From Janthinobacterium sp. TND4EL3 (GTDB taxonomy: Bacteria; Pseudomonadota; Gammaproteobacteria; Burkholderiales; Burkholderiaceae_D): a stretch of 64,000 bases of DNA. The DNA lies in contig NZ_FTMV01000011.1 in the NCBI RefSeq assembly GCF_900156175.1, forward strand, positions 62,001 to 126,000, written 5' to 3'. This document shows positions 47,681-54,519 of the stretch, piece by piece. Position numbers and translations under genes: made by a program. Positions within the stretch are counted from its first letter, which is position 1. Each line of letters begins with the position of its first letter. The notes beneath the pieces were generated by a model. It had not been told where the DNA came from. It saw only the letters and a list, made by a program, of their open reading frames with translations, and searched no databases.

Positions 47681-48232
47681 ATGATGCGCGCAGTCATCTG
47701 CAAGGGCGATCCCACCAGCCACGGCGGTAAAGTACTGGAAGGCAATGCCAACGTGACCACCAACGGGCGCCAGGTAGCGCAGCGGGGACACATGACCTTC
47801 TGTCCCAAATGCAAGGGCAACTTTCCCATCGCCGAAGGCCTGGCTTTTCATACATATGCCGGCATCGGCACCGCCGTCGATGGCATGCGCACGGCATGCG
47901 GCGCCAAGCTGATGGCGACCCAGCATACGATGCAGATCGACGATGCGCCGGCGGCAGCGCCGGCAACGGCAACGGCAACGGCCACCATGGCGCCCGCTGC
48001 CGCCGCTGGCAACTACAGCGCGGCCTTCCGCGCGCTCGATGAAGCGTCGGGCGCACCGGTGCCGGGCCTGCCGTACCGCATGCTATTGCCTGATGGCCGC
48101 ACGGTACGCGGCGTGACTGACAGCGACGGCCGCACCGGGACGGTCAGCGGCCACGACCCGGCCAGCGTCCAGTTATTCTGGGAAAGCGAAGCAGCGGCCC
48201 CGGCAACGGAGCCTGGCGGCGAGCATGACTGA
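47681..48232 (+). CDS. PAAR-domain protein (type VI secretion spike tip)
   Basis: This is a 183-residue protein. The PAAR domain occupies about residues 1-90 (AVICKGDPTSHGGKVLEGNA, GRQVAQRGHMTFCPKCKGNFPIAEG, GMRTACGAKLMATQHTM) and would form the sharp cone on VgrG. An Ala/Thr/Pro linker (about 90-110) leads to a small C-terminal domain (FRALDEASGAPVPGLPYRMLLPDGRTVRGVTDSDGRTG) that resembles an adaptor or beta-sandwich. AGGAGA precedes two adjacent ATGs (47681 and 47684). The end overlaps the effector start by 8 bases, so the next gene is the likely cargo. Confidence 0.85.
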   Translation: MMRAVICKGDPTSHGGKVLEGNANVTTNGRQVAQRGHMTFCPKCKGNFPIAEGLAFHTYAGIGTAVDGMRTACGAKLMATQHTMQIDDAPAAAPATATATATMAPAAAAGNYSAAFRALDEASGAPVPGLPYRMLLPDGRTVRGVTDSDGRTGTVSGHDPASVQLFWESEAAAPATEPGGEHD

Positions 48233-49502
48233 AGCGACACCCGCCGCGACCGGCACGCTGGCGGCAAGCACTTCCTTGACGACGGTCAATGTCAGCGCCC
48301 GGCGCAAGGTGCGCTACGTCTTCGATACGAGCGCGACGAAACGCGACCTTGCGCTGCCGTATCGCGTATCGATCGATGGCAAGGTGCAGGAAGCCGAAGC
48401 CAGCCTGTGCAAGCTGAGCGGCAGCAAGCGCAGCATCGAGTTGCTGGCGGCACCGGGTGCGCGCGTCGCCTTGTTTCTCAACAGCGATGTGCATCCCGAT
48501 TTCCGGCGAGAACCCGTGTATGCGCTGCAAGTGGGCGAGCATGACGTCGAAGTCCTCATCACGGAAAAGCAAGGCCGCATCGGCCATGCGCGCGCCGTGG
48601 TGGGCACATCGGTCACGCGCCAGGCGGGCGAGCGCGCCGTCGATTGCTACAAGGCCCTGCTGACGGGCGACATCTGGATGCAGATTTCGCATCTGTATAC
48701 CGCGGCGCAAGCCGACGCCATCCTGCCGCCAGAAACTCCGCCCGCCGTGCGCGTCGCCGTGCGCGCCATCTACAGCGGCCTGCCCGCCGCGCAACTGCTG
48801 GTCCAGTTTCCCGCCAGCGACACGACCCCGGCGCATGCCTTGCGCGTCGCCTTCGCCGACTCCGAGAATGCGCGCGCCAACATCACCTACTGCTCCCTGC
48901 TCAAGGACGTGCTGCCGCGCACCCACCCGGCCGCCTTCGCCGCCCTGCTCAGCGAAGCGCACAAGGCTGGCGTCACCGAAGTGCATGTGACCTCGTGCTG
49001 GCGGCCCATGCTCGGTTCAATCGCCCACCGCGCCGGCCTGGGGCTCGATATCGTCTACATCGCCAACGCCAGTCAAGCAGTGCACATCAACCGCGTCGGA
49101 CTGACTGGCGCGGGGGGCAGGAATCCGAATGTTCGCGCCCGGGAAAAGCAGTTGTATGACGAACTCATATTGGCAGAACAGCAGGCGCGTGCAATTTCTG
49201 GAGAACGCCTCGCGACGCAAACTGAATCAACACAAAAAGAGAAAATGGAAAAAATTAACAAAGAAAGGCTAGCAAGGGCTAGGTGGAACGACGAACGCAA
49301 TCTAAATGAACCTAAATTAATGCATGAGCTACGGCAACAGTTACAAAAAAACCCATCAGTTAAACAAGTTTTTGACCCTTGGTACATGGAAGGCGACACC
49401 CGTGATCAATCTCCTCAGACTGCCAATGAACAACGTAGCAAGAACGAAACAATTCATGCCGATCATCTTCATCTCACTCTGAATGACCCTCAAATTTTAT
49501 GA
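48225..49502 (+). CDS. Predicted type VI effector with LAS-type zinc peptidase site
   Basis: This encodes 425 residues. An N-terminal part (1-150) with beta-rich segments probably mediates loading. From about 230 to 280 is a peptidase-like block: VTEVHVTSCWRPM then IAHRAGLGLDIVYI, giving H268-x6-D275, and at the end HADHLHLTL with H414-x-H416. H-x6-D plus HxH is the zinc signature of the LAS group (lysostaphin, D-Ala-D-Ala peptidases). The two halves are separated by a charged helical insert (about 295-345). Target would be peptidoglycan (inference). Composition changes from G+C-rich to clearly A+T-rich after about 49130. The stop overlaps the next gene by ATGA. No secretion signal is present, as expected for type VI cargo. 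Confidence 0.68.
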   Translation: MTEATPAATGTLAASTSLTTVNVSARRKVRYVFDTSATKRDLALPYRVSIDGKVQEAEASLCKLSGSKRSIELLAAPGARVALFLNSDVHPDFRREPVYALQVGEHDVEVLITEKQGRIGHARAVVGTSVTRQAGERAVDCYKALLTGDIWMQISHLYTAAQADAILPPETPPAVRVAVRAIYSGLPAAQLLVQFPASDTTPAHALRVAFADSENARANITYCSLLKDVLPRTHPAAFAALLSEAHKAGVTEVHVTSCWRPMLGSIAHRAGLGLDIVYIANASQAVHINRVGLTGAGGRNPNVRAREKQLYDELILAEQQARAISGERLATQTESTQKEKMEKINKERLARARWNDERNLNEPKLMHELRQQLQKNPSVKQVFDPWYMEGDTRDQSPQTANEQRSKNETIHADHLHLTLNDPQIL

Positions 49503-50374
49503 ACTATCTATTTTCGCTGATCTTATGCGCCTTAGCCTGCGTAGCCGGCAGCGCAAATGCCAATACTGTGGAGACGAAACAGCGTCCTTCACGTCAATGG
49601 TTCGATAAATCCTGGAGCATACGTTATGTCCTTTTCCTCAATTCCAAAAAACATATGGCGACTGGTATCGCCATCGCCAAAAGCATGAATGCATTAGACG
49701 GGAAGTATGAGGAGCCCATGGTATATCTCGAGGCTCAGGAACTCTTCGCCAAAATTGTTTCACTTAGGGGATCACGCTCAGCACCTGTCGCTACCGTGCT
49801 TATCTCGTTTGATCGAAATGGACGCGTCATGAACAAGAATTCCGTTCTATCGCCATTCATGGGCAAGCTCTCATATATCAACAGTCTGGTCCTGATCCGC
49901 ACCAGCGATCCGGCCAGCAAGCCATACGCATTTGCCGATTGGGACCAAGGCATTCCTGGTGATGTCAGCTTTTCGCCGGCCGTGTGCACCACCCTGGACT
50001 CTCATCGCTATGGTGCTTATTGGCAATCAGACGACTTCCGCGGCCATGTCGGCTGCCGCGAATGGACCGCCCAGCTGTACGACCCCGGACGGCCGTATAT
50101 CGACGTCACCACCTACAGCAAGCGCGGCAACTTCATTGGCGAACTGGTGGGCTGGTCGCGCTTTGAAGACCTGCCCAAACCCGTCATCGGCATGCAGGGC
50201 AAGCAGTGGCTATGCCTGCACGAATGCCCGGCCGGCGAGCGGCCCGGCGTGATTGCCGACCTGCGCGCCTGGACGCGCAAGCACGGCTACCCCATGCCGG
50301 AACGCCCGCCGCGCCAGCCGCTCTATCCCGATTCGGAATATCAGGATGACCTCAACGAATTCTGGAATTACTGA
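49499..50374 (+). CDS. Predicted periplasmic immunity protein (copy 1)
   Basis: This encodes 291 residues with a signal peptide (YLFSLILCALACVAGSANA). No known family is recognised. The immunity role is inferred from the four-base overlap with the effector gene and from export to the periplasm, where a cell-wall peptidase would act. The first half has DKSWSIRYVLFLNSKKHMATG and NSLVLIRTSDPASKPYAFADWDQG; the last ~110 residues (GHVGCREWTAQLYDPGRPY to DDLNEFWNY) are nearly identical to copy 3. The front half is A+T-rich and the back half G+C-rich, a mosaic pattern. Confidence 0.65.
   Translation: MNYLFSLILCALACVAGSANANTVETKQRPSRQWFDKSWSIRYVLFLNSKKHMATGIAIAKSMNALDGKYEEPMVYLEAQELFAKIVSLRGSRSAPVATVLISFDRNGRVMNKNSVLSPFMGKLSYINSLVLIRTSDPASKPYAFADWDQGIPGDVSFSPAVCTTLDSHRYGAYWQSDDFRGHVGCREWTAQLYDPGRPYIDVTTYSKRGNFIGELVGWSRFEDLPKPVIGMQGKQWLCLHECPAGERPGVIADLRAWTRKHGYPMPERPPRQPLYPDSEYQDDLNEFWNY
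49883..50048 (+). repeat. Direct repeat A, copy in immunity 1
   Basis: A 166-base block repeated at 50854-51019 (offset 971) with about eight differences by eye. It encodes LVLIRTSDPASKPYAFADWD and following residues. Confidence 0.85.
50039..50374 (+). repeat. Direct repeat B, copy in immunity 1
   Basis: A 336-base block repeated at 51791-52126 (offset 1752) with seven differences by eye, running to the stop codon in both copies. Confidence 0.9.
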
Positions 50375-50467
50375 AGGAAATCACGATCATCGAGGCAGGC
50401 AGGTGTTTGCCGTCCGAACGAAACACTGCGAATCATGCCTTTACCCAACGACCAATACAATGGAAAC

Positions 50468-51019
50468 ATGATGAGCCATCGCTTCTTTTATGCCGTGATT
50501 GCTTTAATGTACGCGGTTAGCGGCGTGCACGCCTCCCCAGCTACAGTGGAACGTGATCCTTCACGGGAATGGTTAGATGTTCCTTGGAAGATACGTTATG
50601 TGCTTTTGATCGATACGGCCGCAGGCATGAAAGCAGAGTTCAAGTCAGCCGACAAATTCAATCGCTCAGACGGCAAAAATGGGAAAAACTTGCTTTATCT
50701 TGATGCCATCGCACTATTTTCATCCACGGCTAGCATCATTGCATCAAAGACGGTAGCAATTCAACGCTCTCTATCTCGTTCGATGAGCATGGCCGTGTGC
50801 TCAATACCGATCCCTTTCTGTCCCAGTTCAACGCCAGGCGCTCCATTATTGAAAGTCTGGTCCTGATCCGCATCAGCGATCCGGCCAGCAAGCCATACGC
50901 ATTTGCCGATTGGGACCGAGGCATTCCTGGTGATGTCAGCTTTTCGCCGGCCGTGTACACCACCCTGGACTCTCATCGCTACGGTGCTTATTGGCAATCA
51001 GACGCCCCTCGCGGCCATG
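50468..51019 (+). pseudogene. Degenerate immunity protein (copy 2), frameshifted and truncated
   Basis: This begins like an intact gene: GGAAAC before ATG ATG at 50468, a signal peptide (FFYAVIALMYAVSGVHA) and the shared ERDPSREWLDVPWKIRYVL motif. At about 50758-50761 the frame shifts: KTVAI continues in the neighbouring frame as STLSISFDEHGRVLNTDPFLSQF, equivalent to a net loss of one or gain of two bases. The second frame runs through repeat A to RGHA, where homology to the other copies stops abruptly at 51019. The conserved back part (repeat B) is missing. It is therefore not functional as a full protein. Confidence 0.78.
50854..51019 (+). repeat. Direct repeat A, copy in immunity 2 pseudogene
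   Basis: Second copy of the block at 49883-50048. It ends in CGCGGCCATG, the same ten bases that start repeat B in the intact copies. Confidence 0.85.
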
Positions 51020-51020
51020 C

Positions 51021-51254
51021 CTGTACAGTCGTAAATGGGACAAGGAGCGAGAGCAGAATGAGCCAAAGCTCCTGAATGCCATGCGTGATCGATTAGAAAA
51101 AAATCCATCAATAACACAGGTCTTCGATCCTTGGTACATGGAATCCAATACTGGCGATCAGCACCCAAAAATAGCAAACAAACAACGCAGCGATAACGAA
51201 AAAACGCATGCGCATCATCTTCATATCACTGTGAAAGAGTCAAAAATTCTATGA
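51021..51254 (+). pseudogene. Orphan effector C-terminal tail
   Basis: This is an open frame homologous to the last ~75 residues of the effector at 48225-49502: NEPKLLNAMRDRLEKNPSITQVFDPWYME against NEPKLMHELRQQLQKNPSVKQVFDPWYME, and the final HAHHLHITV against HADHLHLTL. It keeps the HxH half of the zinc site but lacks the H-x6-D half and the N-terminal loading region. No start codon or ribosome site is suitably placed at its beginning; it emerges directly from the broken immunity copy. Its stop overlaps the ATG of immunity copy 3 by ATGA, exactly as the intact effector overlaps copy 1. It looks like a displaced, silent toxin tip. Confidence 0.75.
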
Positions 51255-52126
51255 AATCTTCTTTTCCCTTTCTCTTGCTTGTGACCCTGATCTCTATGGC
51301 AAGCGCCCACGCAACATCCTCGGCAAAAGAACGAGACCCATCCAGAGAGTGGCGCGACGTACCATGGACAATGCGCTATATCTTGTTCCTGAATGCAAAT
51401 AAACACATGAAAGAAAATATTGTTTTCGGCAAGAAAGTTAACGCAGCAGACAGCATCCAAAACGGATCCCGTCTTTATCTTAGCGTCTATGAACTCTTTG
51501 CAGAGTCTACGCATGTTATTAATGCGAAGTCGAGAGATATGGCTACCTCCCTTTTCCTATTTGATCAAGACGGACACGTTGTGAACAGCAGCAGTTTGCT
51601 GTCGCAATTCACCGGAAAGCTGTCACGGATCAACAGTTTGGTCTTGATCCGTACCCTCGACTCCACCGAAAAACCATATAAGATTGCTGATTGGAACCAA
51701 GGCATCCCCGGCGATACCAGCTTTTCTCCGGCCGTGTGCACCACCTTGGACTCCTTCAGATATGACGCTTATTGGCAAGCACGGGATCCTCGCGGCCATG
51801 TCGGCTGCCGCGAATGGACCGCCCAGCTGTACGACCCCGGACGGCCGTATGTCGACGTCACCACCTACAGCAAGCGCGGCAACTTCATTGGCGAACTGGT
51901 GGGCTGGTCACGCTTTGAAGACCCGCCCAAACCCGTCATCGGCATGCAGGGCAAGCAGTGGCTATGCCTGCACGAATGCCCGGCCGGCGAGCGGCCCGGC
52001 GTGATTGCCGACCTGCGCGCCTGGACGCGCAAGCACGGCTACCCCATGCCAGAGCGCCCGCCGCGCCAGCCGCTCTATCCCGATTCGGAATATCAGGATG
52101 ACCTCAATGAATTCTGGAATTATTGA
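51251..52126 (+). CDS. Predicted periplasmic immunity protein (copy 3)
   Basis: This is a 291-residue protein, the same length as copy 1. Signal peptide SFPFLLLVTLISMASAHA. The front 180 residues (KERDPSREWRDVPWTMRYILFLNANKHMKEN) are clearly related to but different from copy 1, and the last ~110 residues differ at only two positions (Ile/Val and Leu/Pro). It follows the orphan effector tail with an ATGA overlap, so it is probably the immunity gene matched to that tail. Whether it still has an expressed partner or guards against sister strains is inference. Confidence 0.65.
   Translation: MKSSFPFLLLVTLISMASAHATSSAKERDPSREWRDVPWTMRYILFLNANKHMKENIVFGKKVNAADSIQNGSRLYLSVYELFAESTHVINAKSRDMATSLFLFDQDGHVVNSSSLLSQFTGKLSRINSLVLIRTLDSTEKPYKIADWNQGIPGDTSFSPAVCTTLDSFRYDAYWQARDPRGHVGCREWTAQLYDPGRPYVDVTTYSKRGNFIGELVGWSRFEDPPKPVIGMQGKQWLCLHECPAGERPGVIADLRAWTRKHGYPMPERPPRQPLYPDSEYQDDLNEFWNY
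51791..52126 (+). repeat. Direct repeat B, copy in immunity 3
   Basis: Second copy of the block at 50039-50374, nearly identical including the stop region. Confidence 0.9.
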
Positions 52127-52141
52127 GGCCTACGGGCTTGC

Positions 52142-54292
52142 TTACTTCGCGTTCAGGCCGCGGCGTTCCAGCAGCGGCTCCACGGTGGCGTCGCGGCCGC
52201 GGAAGTCGCGGAACAGCTGCAGCGCATCGGCGCTGCCGCCGCGCGACAGCAGTTTATTACGGAACCAGTCGCCATTCTTGCGCGTCAGGCCGCCGTTTTC
52301 CTTGAACCAGTTGACCGATTCCGCGTCCAGCTTTTCCGACCACAGGTAGGCATAGTATGCCGCCGAGTAGCCGCCCGAGAAGCTGTGCGAGAAGTACGTG
52401 GTGCGGTAGCGCGGCGGCACGGGCGCGTAGTCGACACCGGCGTCTTTCAGCGACGCCGCTTCAAAGGCCAGCACGTCCATCGGGATCTGGCTCGGCGCCA
52501 GCTGGTGCCAGCGCTGGTCCAGCAGGGCCGCCGACAGGTACTCGGTGGTCATGAAGCCCTGGTTGAATTTCTTCGCCGCCGTGACCTTGTCGAGCAATTC
52601 CTGCGGCATGGCCGCGCCGCTCTGGTAGTGCTTGGCGTAGTTTTGCAGCACTTCCGGCCACACGGCCCACATTTCATTGACTTGCGACGGGTACTCGACG
52701 AAGTCGCTTGGCACGCTGGTGCCGGCAAAGCGCGGGTATTTCACGTTCGAGAACATGCCGTGCAGCGCATGGCCGAATTCGTGGAACATGGTCGTCACTT
52801 CATCGAACGTCAAGAGTGTCGGCTGGCCGGCGGGCGGCTTGGGAATGTTCAACTGGTTGGCGATGACAGGATGCGTGCCCATCAAGGACGATTGCGACAC
52901 GTATTCATTCATCCACGCGCCGCCATGCTTGTTGCCGCGCGCATAGAAGTCGGCGATGAACAGGGCCAGCGGCTTGCCGTTGGCATCCAGAACGTCGTAG
53001 ACGCGCACGTCCGGGTTGTACACCGGCAGATCCTTGCGTTCCTTGAAACTGATGCCGTACAGTTTATTGGCGGCAAAGAAGACGCCGTTGTTCAGCACGC
53101 TGTTGAGTTCCAGGTACGGCTTCAGCTCGTTTTCATCAAAATTGAAACGTTGCTTGCGCAGCTTGTCCGTGTAGATGGCCCAGTCGGCCGCTGCCACCTG
53201 GAAACCGCCCTTTTCCGCATCGACCACTTGCTGCAGGTCGGCCGCTTCGCGGCGCGCATTGGCGACGGCCGGTTTCGCCAGTTCCGACAGCAGGGTATTG
53301 ACGGCCGTCGTGGTCTTGGCCGTCTGGTCTTCCAGCGCATACGCGGCGTAGTTGGCATAACCGAGCAAGGTCGCCCGTTCGGCGCGCAGCTTGGCCAGTT
53401 TCAGCACGATGGCGCGATTGTCGAACTCGCCACCCTGGCTGCCCCGGTTCAGCGAGGCATCCATCAAACGCTGGCGGGTCTTGCGATCCGTCAATACGGC
53501 CAGCGGCGGCTGGCCGCTGGTGTTGACCAGGGCGATGACGAACTTGCCGTTCAAGCCCCGTTCCTTGGCGGCCGCGGCGGCCGTATCGATATCGCTGTCC
53601 GTCATGCCCGCCAGCTCGGCGCGCGTGTCGACGACGATGCTCTTCGCATTCGTTTCCTTCAGCACGTTTTGCGCGAAGGCCGTTTCCAGGCCCGCCTGCT
53701 CGGCGTTGTAAGCTTTCAGTTTTTCCTTGTCCGCATCGGACAGCCTGGCGCCGGCGCGCACGAAATCCGTGTGATAACGTTCCAGCAAGCGCAGGGATTC
53801 GGCGTCGAGGCCCAGCTTGTCGCGCTTGGCGTACAGGGTGTCGATGCGCGTAAACAATTTCGGATTGAGGGTGATGGCGTCGCCATGCGCGGCCAGCTTG
53901 GGCGACACGTCCACTTCCACCGCTTCGAGCACGCTGTTCGTGTTGGTCGACGTCATGTTGCTGAAGATGCTCTGCACGCGGTGCAGCAGCTGCCCCGTGC
54001 GTTCCAGTGCGACGATGGTGTTCTCGAACGTGGCCGGCTGGCGGTTGTTGGCAATCGCGTTGACTTCGGCCAACTGGCGTTTCATGCCTTCGGCAAACGC
54101 CGGCGCGTAGTGCTCGTCCTTGATGAGGCCGAACTGCGGCATCTGGAACGGCAAGGGACTGACTTTGAGCAAGGGGTTCTGGGCGCTGACGGCGGCGGCC
54201 GGTGCGGATTTCGCGGCGGCGGCCAGGGCGGATGGGGCGGCGTGTGCCAGCATGACGCTGGCGGCGATGACGAGCAGTTGTGGACGGATCAT
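52142..54292 (-). CDS. Periplasmic M3 family metallopeptidase (Dcp-like), copy 1
   Basis: This is a 716-residue oligopeptide-degrading zinc peptidase. The signal peptide is LLVIAASVMLAHAAPSALA. The catalytic motif is TMFHEFGHALHGMFS (HEFGH) at about residue 500, with the M3 segments FAGTSVPSDFVEYPSQVNE (downstream Glu) and PRYRTTYFSHSFSGGYSAAYYAYLWSE. Peptidyl-dipeptidase Dcp and oligopeptidase A share this fold; the export signal suggests a periplasmic Dcp-type role. It lies next to a close paralogue on the same strand, with similar 5' leaders. Confidence 0.92.
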   Translation of the reverse strand: MIRPQLLVIAASVMLAHAAPSALAAAAKSAPAAAVSAQNPLLKVSPLPFQMPQFGLIKDEHYAPAFAEGMKRQLAEVNAIANNRQPATFENTIVALERTGQLLHRVQSIFSNMTSTNTNSVLEAVEVDVSPKLAAHGDAITLNPKLFTRIDTLYAKRDKLGLDAESLRLLERYHTDFVRAGARLSDADKEKLKAYNAEQAGLETAFAQNVLKETNAKSIVVDTRAELAGMTDSDIDTAAAAAKERGLNGKFVIALVNTSGQPPLAVLTDRKTRQRLMDASLNRGSQGGEFDNRAIVLKLAKLRAERATLLGYANYAAYALEDQTAKTTTAVNTLLSELAKPAVANARREAADLQQVVDAEKGGFQVAAADWAIYTDKLRKQRFNFDENELKPYLELNSVLNNGVFFAANKLYGISFKERKDLPVYNPDVRVYDVLDANGKPLALFIADFYARGNKHGGAWMNEYVSQSSLMGTHPVIANQLNIPKPPAGQPTLLTFDEVTTMFHEFGHALHGMFSNVKYPRFAGTSVPSDFVEYPSQVNEMWAVWPEVLQNYAKHYQSGAAMPQELLDKVTAAKKFNQGFMTTEYLSAALLDQRWHQLAPSQIPMDVLAFEAASLKDAGVDYAPVPPRYRTTYFSHSFSGGYSAAYYAYLWSEKLDAESVNWFKENGGLTRKNGDWFRNKLLSRGGSADALQLFRDFRGRDATVEPLLERRGLNAK

Positions 54293-54450
54293 GACATCTT
54301 TCAGAAAGCGCAGGGAAGAGCCGCGATCGCGTCGCGGGCCAGTGGCAGATCATAGCAGCCTGTCACACGGGCGTCATCCAACATGGGCGATCCTGTGGTG
54401 CATCCCGCCAACTGCGCGTTTTACCACGGCTTACCATCGAAATCGCCAAA

Positions 54451-54482
54451 TAAAAATGGCCGCCCATTGCCGGGCGGCCATT
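54451..54482 (-). terminator. Rho-independent terminator after second M3 peptidase
   Basis: AATGGCCGCCC (54455-54465) pairs with GGGCGGCCATT (54472-54482); on the minus strand it is followed by TTTTTA. Confidence 0.8.
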
Positions 54483-54519
54483 GATGTTCAGCACGGACGT
54501 TGCCTGTGCTGGGGAGAAA

